Shown here in pieces: positions 52,226 through 59,717 of a stretch of DNA of 64,000 nt. A program made the translations under genes and the position numbers. The stretch comes from Falsiroseomonas algicola (GTDB lineage: Bacteria; Pseudomonadota; Alphaproteobacteria; Acetobacterales; Acetobacteraceae): assembly GCF_011040385.1 (NCBI RefSeq), contig NZ_JAAIKB010000002.1, positions 124,001 through 188,000 of the forward strand, read 5' to 3'. The notes below the pieces were generated by a model. That model saw only the letters and a program-made list of their open reading frames with translations, had not been told where the DNA came from and made no database searches. Position 1 is the first letter of the stretch, and every line of letters starts with the position of its first letter.

Positions 52226-53202
52226 AGCCCCTCCGGCAGCAGCAGCCGGCAGGCATCGCGCCCGGCCAGCGCCGCGCGCCGCACCTCGCCCTCGCCCGCC
52301 AGGCTGTGCAGCAGGCGATAGGCCTCGGCGGCTTCGGCGAAGCGGCCGGGGTCGGCGTCTCGCCCGGCCTGGTCGGGATGCAGCCGGCCCGCCAGGCCGC
52401 GCCAGCGGCGCTGCAACTCCGCCGGCGCCACCGCCTCCGGCAGTTCCAGCAGGCTCCAGGCGCGGTCAATCGCATCCGCCGGCACCGCCGCCACGCGCAC
52501 CGCGGCGAAGGAGAGCGGCGGCAGCGGCCCGCGGAGGTCCGCCGCCACCTCCTTCGTCAACTCGCCCGGCATGGCGAACAGCGCCGCCTCGATCGCGGCC
52601 TCGCCGCCCGCGGGCACGCGCACCGTCAGCCCGATGGCCGTGTCCTCCGCCACCGGCGGCGCCTCCGCCACCGCCAGCACGCGCGGCGCCAAGGCGGCCC
52701 GCAGCGCCGCAAGCCGCGCCATCCGCGCTTCCGCCAGCAGGCCGGAGACGGTCGCCGCCAGCGCCGCGCGCCCCAGCCCCTGCAGGCGGTCCCGCGCCGG
52801 CCCCAGCACGCGGTCCGGCGACCAGCGCAGGATCACGTCCCACTGATGCGTGCCGCCATGATCCGCCAGCGCCCGCGCCGCCGCTTCCGCCTGCGCCGCC
52901 AGCAGCGCCGGCCAGGTTTCCGCCGGCAAGGTCGCCGCACCCGGATCGGCGGGCAGGAAGGGCCCCGCCATGCAGCCCGCCTCCAGCCGCCGCTGCAACG
53001 CCGCCAGCTTCTTCAGCAGCCCCGCGCGATCCTTCGCCAGCAGCAGCGCCTGCGCCGGCGCATCCGCCTCCTGCAGGAAGGCCGCGATGCCGCCCGCGCG
53101 CAGCAGCGCCATGGGCGGGCCCGGCAGCGCCTCCATCCGCGCCAGCAGCGCGCCCGCATCCCCGCCCGGCGCGATGCCGAGCATCCGCAACGCCACCGTC
53201 AT
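52222..53202 (-). CDS. GvpF/L-like protein fused to a C-terminal DnaJ (J) domain
   Basis: This 326-residue protein's first 232 residues follow the GvpF/L plan: a WDVILRWSPDRVL strand pair near 121-133 and a terminal GPLPPLSF (225-232) in place of GPWPPYSF. Residues about 245-305 form a J domain: helix II (ELQRRWRGLAGRL), the HPD tripeptide at 275-277 and helix III (FAEAAEAYRLLHSL). J domains stimulate Hsp70 ATPase, so the protein could bring DnaK to nascent GvpA bound by the GvpF/L part. It overlaps the Cdc48-like ATPase gene upstream and the plain GvpF/L gene downstream, each by 4 bases. Confidence 0.8.
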   Translation of the reverse strand: MTVALRMLGIAPGGDAGALLARMEALPGPPMALLRAGGIAAFLQEADAPAQALLLAKDRAGLLKKLAALQRRLEAGCMAGPFLPADPGAATLPAETWPALLAAQAEAAARALADHGGTHQWDVILRWSPDRVLGPARDRLQGLGRAALAATVSGLLAEARMARLAALRAALAPRVLAVAEAPPVAEDTAIGLTVRVPAGGEAAIEAALFAMPGELTKEVAADLRGPLPPLSFAAVRVAAVPADAIDRAWSLLELPEAVAPAELQRRWRGLAGRLHPDQAGRDADPGRFAEAAEAYRLLHSLAGEGEVRRAALAGRDACRLLLPEGL

Positions 53203-55265
53203 GCCGCATCCTCCCGTGTCGTTGTCAGGGCGGCGGCGAAATGCGCGGCGGCCACCATGGCACCCATCGGGTCCGCCGCCTCCGCCATCGCCGCCAGCGC
53301 CGCGCGGCGGCAGAGCCCCGCGAGGTCCGCGCCCACCATCCCCTCGCTGGCCAGCGCCAGCGCATCCAGGTCCACATCGTCCGCCAGCGGCATCCGCCCG
53401 GCATGCAGGCCGAGGATCGCCCGCCGCGCCGCGAGCCCCGGCGCCTCCATCCGCACCACCAGGTCGAAGCGCCCCGGCCGCAGCAGCGCGGGGTCCATCG
53501 CATCGGCGCGGTTTGTCGCCCCCAGCACCACGATCCCCGGCGGGTCTGAGATCCCGTCGAGTTCCGCCAGCAGCGTCGCCACCATGCGCTCCACCGTCGC
53601 GCCATCGCCGCCGCCGCGCCGCCCCGCGATGCAGTCGATCTCATCGAAGAACACCAGGCAGGGGCGGGACTGCCGCGCGCGGTCGAACACCCGCCGCAGC
53701 GCCGCTTCCGACGTGCCCTGCCAGGGCGAGAGCAGTTCCGCGCCGCGCACCGCGATGAAGGCGATCCCCGCCTCCGCCGCCAGCGCGCGCGCCAGCAGCG
53801 TCTTGCCCGTGCCCGGCGCGCCATGCAGCAGCACGCCCCGCGGCGGCCGCAGCCCCATCCGGGCGAAGGCGCCGGGATGGCGCAGCGGCCACAGCACCGC
53901 GCGTTCCAGCGTGCCGCGCAGCGCCTCCATCCCCGCCACATCGTCCCAGCCGCCGCGCGGCATCTCGAGGTGGGATTCGCGCAGCGCGCTCGGCACGATG
54001 CCCGCCAGCGCCTCCGCGAAATCCGCCTGCGTCACCGCGAGGCCCGGCGCGATCTCCGCCGCCTCCAGCGCCCCCGCGCGCCGCAGCGCCGCGATCGCCG
54101 CTTCCCGGCACAGCGCCGCGAGGTCCGCGCCCACATACCCCGCCGTCAGCCCCGCCAGCACGCCGAGATCGACATCACCGCCGAGCGGCATGGCGCGCGT
54201 ATGCACGCCGAGGATCTCCCGCCGCCCCTGCTCATCCGGCGGATCGACGCGGATCTCGCGGTCGAAGCGCCCCGGCCGCCGCAGGGCGGGGTCGAGGCTG
54301 TCCGCCAGGTTCGTCGCCGCCAGCACCACCACGTCGCCGCGCCCGCCGAGCCCATCCATCAGGGTCAGCAGCTGCGCGACGATCCGCTTCTCCACCTGCT
54401 TCTCGCCGGACAGCCCATCGCGTCGCGGCGCGATCGCATCCAGCTCATCGATGAAGATGATGGCGGGCGCTTCCTTCCGCGCACGCTCGAACACCGACCG
54501 CAGCGCGCCCTCGCTGGCGCCGTAGTAGCGGTCCATGATCTCCGGCCCGTTCACCGCGATGAAGGCCGCGCGGCTTTCCGTCGCGACGGCGCGCGCGATC
54601 AGCGTCTTGCCCGTGCCCGGAGGCCCCACCAGCAGCACGCCGCGCGGGGGCGAGATGCCGAGCCGCGCGAAGGCGTCGCGATGGCGGAGCGGCAGCTCCA
54701 CCACCTCCCGGATCCGCTCCACCACGCGCGACAGCCCGCCAAGATCCTCATACCGCACGGCCCCCGTGGCTTCCGGCGCCGCCGCGCCTTCCATCGCCAC
54801 CGCCGTCGTCGCATCCACCATGGCGGGGCCGTCGGGCTGCACGGAGTGCACGCGGAGCTCCGCCTCCCGCCCGCCGGGCAGGGCGATACGCAGGCTGTCG
54901 CCCGCCGCCAGCGGCATCCCCTCCAGCACGCGCCCCAGCGCGATCAGCCCGGGCTTGATGGCCGGCCCCGCCAGCGTCACGCGCAACGCCCGCGGCACAT
55001 CGCCCGCCGCGCGCACCGTCACGGCCTCTCCCAGCGCCGCGGCCGCATTGCCGCGCGTCACGCCATCCAGCGCAATCCGCCCGCCGCCCCGCGCCGCCGG
55101 CGGCAGAGGCAGTGCCCGCGCATGCGCGACCCGCTTGCCCTCGATCGCCAGCACATCGCCGATACGGCAGCCCAGCGCCTTCATCGCGTCCGGATCGAGC
55201 CGCGCAATGCCGCGATTGGCGTCGTCGATCTGCGCGCCGATGACGCCGAGCGTGAGTCCGCTCAT
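53199..55265 (-). CDS. Cdc48/VCP-like protein with two AAA+ ATPase domains
   Basis: This 688-residue ATPase has an N-terminal double-psi-barrel-like domain (residues 1-150), D1 with Walker A GPPGTGKT (214-221) and Walker B FIDELD (271-276), and D2 with Walker A GAPGTGKT (482-489) and Walker B VFFDEID (538-544). Second-region-of-homology Arg segments (LRRPGRFD, LLRPGRFD) are present in both rings. Cdc48-type unfoldases remodel protein complexes. Its position between gvpG and the J-domain fusion, with 4-base overlaps, indicates a role in vesicle assembly or disassembly. Start ATG 55265. Confidence 0.88.
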   Translation of the reverse strand: MSGLTLGVIGAQIDDANRGIARLDPDAMKALGCRIGDVLAIEGKRVAHARALPLPPAARGGGRIALDGVTRGNAAAALGEAVTVRAAGDVPRALRVTLAGPAIKPGLIALGRVLEGMPLAAGDSLRIALPGGREAELRVHSVQPDGPAMVDATTAVAMEGAAAPEATGAVRYEDLGGLSRVVERIREVVELPLRHRDAFARLGISPPRGVLLVGPPGTGKTLIARAVATESRAAFIAVNGPEIMDRYYGASEGALRSVFERARKEAPAIIFIDELDAIAPRRDGLSGEKQVEKRIVAQLLTLMDGLGGRGDVVVLAATNLADSLDPALRRPGRFDREIRVDPPDEQGRREILGVHTRAMPLGGDVDLGVLAGLTAGYVGADLAALCREAAIAALRRAGALEAAEIAPGLAVTQADFAEALAGIVPSALRESHLEMPRGGWDDVAGMEALRGTLERAVLWPLRHPGAFARMGLRPPRGVLLHGAPGTGKTLLARALAAEAGIAFIAVRGAELLSPWQGTSEAALRRVFDRARQSRPCLVFFDEIDCIAGRRGGGDGATVERMVATLLAELDGISDPPGIVVLGATNRADAMDPALLRPGRFDLVVRMEAPGLAARRAILGLHAGRMPLADDVDLDALALASEGMVGADLAGLCRRAALAAMAEAADPMGAMVAAAHFAAALTTTREDAA

Positions 55266-55504
55266 CCCCGCGCCGCCCGGATCGCCGCGAGTTCCGCCAG
55301 CTGCTCGGCCTCCGCCGCCTCGAACTGCTCCTCGGTGATCTCGCCCGCTTCCAGCTTGCGTTCCAGCAGCAGCAGCGCGGCCTCCACGCGGCGGGGATCG
55401 TGCCATTGCTGGTCCACCGCTTCCGCCACCTGCTTCGCCACCCAGCCGACGCCGGCGATGGGGGCGCTGATCGGCAGCGTCAGCAGCGTGCGGAGCAGGC
55501 CCAT
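55262..55504 (-). CDS. gvpG: Gas vesicle protein GvpG
   Basis: This 80-residue protein has the typical GvpG start GLLRTLLTLPISAPIAGVGWVAKQ, partly hydrophobic, followed by an acidic helical half (LLLLERKLEAGEITEEQFEAAEAEQL). GvpG is an essential minor accessory protein that interacts with GvpF/L-type proteins in haloarchaea. It lies 7 bp after a gvpF/L gene and overlaps the Cdc48-like gene. Confidence 0.92.
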   Translation of the reverse strand: MGLLRTLLTLPISAPIAGVGWVAKQVAEAVDQQWHDPRRVEAALLLLERKLEAGEITEEQFEAAEAEQLAELAAIRAARG

Positions 55505-55511
55505 CGTCGCC

Positions 55512-56276
55512 TCACGCCGCCTGCGCCGGCGCGCCGAACCATTCGGCCCGCAGCGAGACGAAGTTGAAGGGCGGCACGGGTCCGACATAGCGGAACAGCA
55601 GCCGCGTGCCTTGCGTCGCTTCCAGCGTCGCCACCGCGGCATCGAAGCGCTGCTCGTCGCGCCGCCGCACCAGGAAGGCGCGGTTGGCGATCATGCCCTC
55701 ATCCACCTCGCGCAGCGCCACCATCTGCGCCGCCAGCGGCGCCAGCGCCGCATCCAGCGCCGCCGCTTCGCGCGTGCGGCGCTGCGCCAGCGCCGCTTCC
55801 ACGCGCCGGCCCAGCTCGATCCGGTCCTGGTAGCTGTCCTGCGCCGGCCGCGTCGCCAGGCGGTCGCGCATCGCACGCAGCGCGGGTTCTGCGGCCAGGA
55901 TCTCCTCGAAGATCACGCCTTCGCGCCACGACACGCGCAGCCCGAGCTCCACGCAGTCGCTGATCCCCGCCATGGCGTCGCGCAGCTTGATCGCGTTCAC
56001 CGCCAGGCACCGCGCCAGCGTCGTCGCGCAGGGCGCGACCGTGCCGAAGCGCACCGGCAGCACATCCGCCGCCGCCGTCGCGCGTTCCAGCACCGCGGTA
56101 TGCGTCAGCATGTGCCGCCGTGTCGGCGCGGGACGTTCCGCCGGCGCCTGGGAGACCAGCGCGACGAAGCCCGCCGCATCCATCGCCTCCACCGCCGCGC
56201 CCGCGACACCCTCGCCGAGTGGCGCACCACCTGGCGCGGCCATGCCGATGCCGTAGAGCCAGAGCCCGCCGCTCAC
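55512..56276 (-). CDS. Gas vesicle protein of the GvpF/GvpL family
   Basis: This 254-residue protein starts at a GTG overlapping the gvpH-like stop. N-terminal GGLWLYGIG strand, the central VLPVRFGTVAP segment found in many GvpF/L proteins, a long helical arm with YQDRIELGRRVEAAL and the C-terminal RYVGPVPPFNFVSLR (G-P-x-P-P-F-N/S-F). It is the most canonical GvpF/L member in the island and probably the main GvpA-binding chaperone. It precedes gvpG. Confidence 0.9.
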   Translation of the reverse strand: MSGGLWLYGIGMAAPGGAPLGEGVAGAAVEAMDAAGFVALVSQAPAERPAPTRRHMLTHTAVLERATAAADVLPVRFGTVAPCATTLARCLAVNAIKLRDAMAGISDCVELGLRVSWREGVIFEEILAAEPALRAMRDRLATRPAQDSYQDRIELGRRVEAALAQRRTREAAALDAALAPLAAQMVALREVDEGMIANRAFLVRRRDEQRFDAAVATLEATQGTRLLFRYVGPVPPFNFVSLRAEWFGAPAQAA

Positions 56277-56806
56277 GCGCCCGTCTCCGCGCGCGGGATG
56301 CGCACTTCCAGGATGCCGTTGCGCAGCGCGTGGCTCATGCCTTCCGCCACCACCGCCGCCGGCAGCGTCACGCGCCGCTGGTAGCGCGCGCGTCCCGTGG
56401 CGCTGATCGCCAGCACGCCGTCGCGCAACATGACGGACACGCCATCGGCGTCGGCGCCCGGCACTTCCGCCACCACCAGGATGGCATCCGCTTCCTCGAA
56501 GATGTCGACAAGCGGCTCCCGCGCCGCCGGCGCCACCGTCTCCGGCGCGGACTCGCGCCGCGTGCTGCTGCCGGACACCTCGCCATCCAGCGTGCGGATG
56601 GAATAGCCGAAGCTCACCTTCGGCTCGCCCTCGGCGCCCTTCGCCTGCTCCGCCAGTTTGCCGAGCCCTTCCGCCAGCCCCTTCAGCCCTTCCATCATCC
56701 CCGTGATGGAGGCGACCGGATCGATCGCCGCGCGGTCGCCCCGCGCCTGTTCCGACATGGCCCGCGCGACGGAGATCGGCCGCCGTGGCCCGCGCGCGCC
56801 GCTCAT
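56273..56806 (-). CDS. gvpH: Gas vesicle protein GvpH, small-heat-shock-like
   Basis: This is a 177-residue protein. The first 80 residues are helical and polar (VASITGMMEGLKGLAEGLGKLAEQ); residues about 90-175 form an alpha-crystallin-like domain with PLVDIFEEADAILVVAEVPGAD, the L-x-x-G-V-L-A-I-S pattern and NGILEVRIPR at the end. GvpH proteins with this Hsp20 domain act as holdases in gas vesicle assembly. It overlaps gvpJ upstream and the gvpF/L gene downstream. Confidence 0.85.
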   Translation of the reverse strand: MSGARGPRRPISVARAMSEQARGDRAAIDPVASITGMMEGLKGLAEGLGKLAEQAKGAEGEPKVSFGYSIRTLDGEVSGSSTRRESAPETVAPAAREPLVDIFEEADAILVVAEVPGADADGVSVMLRDGVLAISATGRARYQRRVTLPAAVVAEGMSHALRNGILEVRIPRAETGA

Positions 56807-57093
56807 GCGCCGACCCCCGCCAGCCGCTTCTCCAGCAGCGCCACGCGTTCCGCCAGCATCGCATTCTCCTGCGTCAGCTTCTGCGTCTGGCCGGTCAGCG
56901 CCGCATCCGCCTCCCACCAGCGGATGCCCATTTCCAGCGCGCGATCGACCGAGGCGACGACCAGCCGCACCCGGATGGTCAGCAACTCCACGCCCACCAG
57001 GCTGACGGAGATGTCGCCTGCCACCACGATCCCCTTGTCGAGGATCCGCTCCAGGATGTCGGCGAGGGAGGAGCCCCCGATCGCGTGCTGCAT
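56803..57093 (-). CDS. gvpJ: Minor gas vesicle protein GvpJ (GvpA family)
   Basis: This 96-residue protein has a GvpA-like core SSLADILERILDKGIVVAGD and SVSLVGVELLTIRVRLVVASVDRALEMG, followed by a GvpJ-type C-terminal extension (IRWWEADAAL plus a short coiled coil LTQENAMLAERVALLEKRL). GvpJ is a minor wall or nucleation protein. ATG at 57093, 4 bp downstream of the gvpO stop. Confidence 0.88.
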   Translation of the reverse strand: MQHAIGGSSLADILERILDKGIVVAGDISVSLVGVELLTIRVRLVVASVDRALEMGIRWWEADAALTGQTQKLTQENAMLAERVALLEKRLAGVGA

Positions 57094-57097
57094 GGGA

Positions 57098-57355
57098 TCA
57101 GGCTTCCTCGCGCGCCTGGCCGCGCTGGAACCGCCCCGTGCGCTTCCAGCGCAGGATCCGCCCGCCATTGTCCAGCGTGACCTCGAAGGCCGCGATCAGG
57201 TCATGCGTGCGCGGGATGGCGCGGTGTTCCAGCATGTCGATGGCGACCGCCCAGCCATCCTCGGCCGGGTCCAGCCGCGCGACGGTATCCGCCGGCAGGC
57301 CGGTGATCACCGTCATCTGCCGCTTCGCCGTCTCCACGATATCGGTGAGTTCCAT
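57098..57355 (-). CDS. gvpO: Gas vesicle protein GvpO
   Basis: This 85-residue protein matches the GvpO core: DGWAVAIDMLEHRAIPRTHDLIAAFEV followed by LDNGGRILRWKRTGRFQRG. GvpO affects expression or nucleation in haloarchaea and is common in bacterial clusters. I prefer the ATG at 57355, because the GAGGA element is about 9 bases upstream; the ATG at 57364 is only one base from it. Confidence 0.85.
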   Translation of the reverse strand: MELTDIVETAKRQMTVITGLPADTVARLDPAEDGWAVAIDMLEHRAIPRTHDLIAAFEVTLDNGGRILRWKRTGRFQRGQAREEA

Positions 57356-57367
57356 GGCGATCATTCC

Positions 57368-57706
57368 TCAATAGGTCATCGTCACGCCGCGGCGGCGCGG
57401 CGCGGGGGCGGGCGGCGGCTTTTCCGCCTGGGGCTGTGGCCGGGCTTTCAGGGACGGTGCGGCTTCCTCGGCCGGCACCAGCACGCCGATGCGGTCCGCG
57501 AGCACGGCCATGCGTGACATGACCTGCGCCATGGTCGTCGCTGCCGCGTCATGCTGCCGCCGCAGCAGTTCCAGCTGGCGGGAGAGGCGCGACCGCCGCT
57601 GGGACAGCAGCGCGAATTCCGTCGCCGCGCCTTCCAGCGCCGTCTCCACGCCCTGGCGCCGCGGCCGCGGCAGCGATGTCGAAAGGCTGCTGCGCGGGCG
57701 GGCCAT
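57368..57706 (-). CDS. Small coiled-coil protein of the gas vesicle island (unknown function)
   Basis: This 112-residue protein has an Arg/Ser-rich N-terminus, a heptad-patterned helix at about 25-75 (EFALLSQRRSRLSRQLELLRR) and a Pro/Arg-rich tail. It lies between gvpN and gvpO with TGATG overlap to gvpN and a 12-bp gap to the preferred gvpO start, so it is translated with the core genes. No family is recognised. Its size and helix recall small accessory proteins of other clusters, but I cannot equate it with a named Gvp. Confidence 0.65.
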   Translation of the reverse strand: MARPRSSLSTSLPRPRRQGVETALEGAATEFALLSQRRSRLSRQLELLRRQHDAAATTMAQVMSRMAVLADRIGVLVPAEEAAPSLKARPQPQAEKPPPAPAPRRRGVTMTY

Positions 57707-58686
57707 CACACCGCCTGCCCGGCCAGGCGCGGCCCGCAGAAATGCTCCACCAGCCGCACCAGCATCTGCCGGTGCTTGGGGTCCGGCACGCCGGCGATCG
57801 AAGGCTTCACCCGGCTGCCCAGCACATCCAGCACGATCTCCACGAAGCGCTCCTCCTCGGCCGAAGCCTCGATCCCCTGCGCCTTGGTCAGCCGTGCGAT
57901 CATCACGGAGGCGCGCAAGGTCGGCCGCCGCGTCCATTCGCGGGAGATGCGGAAATCCCTGACGAGATCGACGATCCGCCCCGCCTGCTCGGGATCCAGC
58001 CCCGACCGCGCCACCGCGATCGCCACTTCCGTGTCGCGGTCGAAGCCATCGAGGTCGATGGTCACCATGCGGTCCAGCAGCGCGTCCTGCGCCTCCTCCG
58101 TCCCCGCATGGTCCTCGGGGTTGGAGGTGAAGATGGCGCGGAAGTTCGGATGCACGCGGATCGCCGTGTCGCTGCCGCGCGCCTTGGGCAGCGCCAGCAC
58201 GCGTTCCTCCAGCACCGTCAGCAGCACGTTGTTGGCCGCCGGCGGCGCGCGGTTGAATTCGTCATAGACCAGCGTGCAGCCTTCGGTGCAGGCGACGGTC
58301 AGGGCGCGGTCCAGCCAGACCGGCACGGTCTCCGTCTCCACCTTCATCACGCTGGTGATGTAGCGGTCCACCACGCGGCGCGTGCGGCTGCCGGATTCAC
58401 GCCCTACCAGCGCCGCGGTGTCGAAGCTCGCATCGCCGACCAGCAGCAGCACGGGGCGCCCCAGACGATCCGCAAGGTCGAGCGCCGTCTTGGTCTTGCC
58501 GCTGCCCGCAGGCCCCCGGAAATGCACGGGAAACCCGGCATCGAGATAGGCCAGCGCCCGTGCCGCCAGCCTTTCCGTCGCCGGCGTGCGCACATGGTCC
58601 GGGCCGGGCTGCAGCTGCAGCAGGCCTTCCATCTCCGGAGACGCCGCCTGGGGAGTCGCGGTCTGGGGACGCGCCATGCTCTTCAT
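57706..58686 (-). CDS. gvpN: Gas vesicle AAA+ ATPase GvpN
   Basis: This 326-residue ATPase of the MoxR-like branch is required for normal vesicle growth. Walker A GPAGSGKT is at 58-65, Walker B CTLVYDEFNRA near 135-145, sensor-1 segment FRAIFTSNPEDHAGT, and the Arg-containing ALLDRMVTIDLDGFDR. The start at 58686 overlaps the stop of the unknown upstream gene; 58677 is a possible alternative. It likely remodels GvpA assemblies together with other Gvps. Confidence 0.95.
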   Translation of the reverse strand: MKSMARPQTATPQAASPEMEGLLQLQPGPDHVRTPATERLAARALAYLDAGFPVHFRGPAGSGKTKTALDLADRLGRPVLLLVGDASFDTAALVGRESGSRTRRVVDRYITSVMKVETETVPVWLDRALTVACTEGCTLVYDEFNRAPPAANNVLLTVLEERVLALPKARGSDTAIRVHPNFRAIFTSNPEDHAGTEEAQDALLDRMVTIDLDGFDRDTEVAIAVARSGLDPEQAGRIVDLVRDFRISREWTRRPTLRASVMIARLTKAQGIEASAEEERFVEIVLDVLGSRVKPSIAGVPDPKHRQMLVRLVEHFCGPRLAGQAV

Positions 58687-59456
58687 GCTCCACTGAGTTC
58701 CAGCGCGACGCCGCGCCGCCAGGCCGCCACCATCGCGGCATGCCGCGCGGGGTCGTCCGTCCATTCCAGGTGCTGGTCCAGCAGCCGCTGCAGCCGCGGC
58801 AGGGCGGCGGCACGGAAGGCGGCGCTGCCCGCATCCTCCGCCGCCAGCGCCAGCGCTGCGTCAGGCTCGAAGCCGCTGCCCGCCAGCAGCGCGGCGGCGA
58901 TGTCGCAGGCCGCCTGCCGCGCGGGATGCAGCGTGACGCCCGCCAGCGCATGCCCGGCGGCCGCGCCGAAATCCTCCACCAGCATGGGCGCCACGCCGCG
59001 CCGCCGTGCCGCCAGCGCCGCCAGCGCCGCCACGCTGCGCGCCACGGCGGAGGCCGGATGCGGCGCCGCACCGGCGATGGCGATGCCATCCGCCCAGGCC
59101 AGGCGCGGCACGCCGACACCCGCTTCGGCGGCAGGCCACAGCGTCAGCGCGCATTCCGCCAATGGCAGAGGCACCGAAGCTTCAATCCCCATCGCCTCCG
59201 CCAGCAGCGCCCAGAGCCGACCGAAGGCCGCGCGCGCCGCCGCCAGGTCCGGCTGCAGCACCAGTTCCGGCCGCAGCCCGTCACGCAACGCCACGCGGCA
59301 GGGAAGGCCCGCGAGGCCGCGGAAGGCCGGGGGCAGCGTGACTTCCACGCTGCCGCTTCCCTGCCCGGCGGACCGGATGCTCCGCGTGCCGTATTCCATG
59401 CGCGCCGTGGCCTCCTGCCACTTGCGGCCCGTCAGGATCGCCGGGCCTAGCAGCAT
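58683..59456 (-). CDS. First gene of the gvp operon, protein of unknown function
   Basis: This protein of about 257 residues is mostly Ala/Leu-rich helix, with a beta-rich N-terminal quarter (SGSVEVTLPPAFRGLAGLPCRVALRDG). It has no membrane helix, signal peptide or known motif; ILHPAR-like His and scattered Trp residues are not diagnostic. The start is uncertain: third-position GC stays high back to about 59456 and drops above it, while the ATG at 59399 has AGGAGG at a long spacing of 11. It overlaps gvpN and faces the phytochrome operon, so it may be the first product of the gvp transcript. Confidence 0.6.
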   Translation of the reverse strand: MLLGPAILTGRKWQEATARMEYGTRSIRSAGQGSGSVEVTLPPAFRGLAGLPCRVALRDGLRPELVLQPDLAAARAAFGRLWALLAEAMGIEASVPLPLAECALTLWPAAEAGVGVPRLAWADGIAIAGAAPHPASAVARSVAALAALAARRRGVAPMLVEDFGAAAGHALAGVTLHPARQAACDIAAALLAGSGFEPDAALALAAEDAGSAAFRAAALPRLQRLLDQHLEWTDDPARHAAMVAAWRRGVALELSGA

Positions 59457-59717
59457 GGCTAGCAGCGCAGTGGTTTCGGCTTCGTGAAGACACGCGGCGC
59501 GGCAGGATGCTGCCGATACAGGCAAGGTTGCCCTCGCTTTGCCGCAATTTCACGCGCGCCCCGTCAGCGTCCCGCCGCGAGGAACCGATCCTTAAGCCTC
59601 CTCGCGCCATGATGATCGCTGCCACCGTCGGTGACGGGTTGCCAGGCAATCACGCCTGGCATGGGTGCGGCGCCGCTGGGCGTTCCACCTGGCCGGTCCG
59701 AGAAGGGAAGCCGACGC
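59457..59717. promoter_or_regulatory. Divergent control region between the gas-vesicle and light-sensing operons
   Basis: The 261-bp gap must contain promoters for both operons. Two inverted repeats stand out: CGCGAGGA (59576-59583) with TCCTCGCG (59599-59606), 15 bases apart and enclosing CTTAAG, and GCCAGGC (59641-59647) with GCCTGGC (59654-59660), 6 bases apart. Their half-site spacing suits dimeric regulators. GAAGGGAAG precedes the phytochrome ATG. I find no convincing -35/-10 pair, so an alternative sigma factor is possible. Confidence 0.5.

Noticed and set aside
53823-56384. Plus-strand open frame of 853 codons opposite the Cdc48-like, gvpG and gvpF/L genes
   Set aside because: It is an antisense shadow: composition is Arg/His-rich, no motif is visible, and the opposite strand encodes conserved proteins with proper overlaps.
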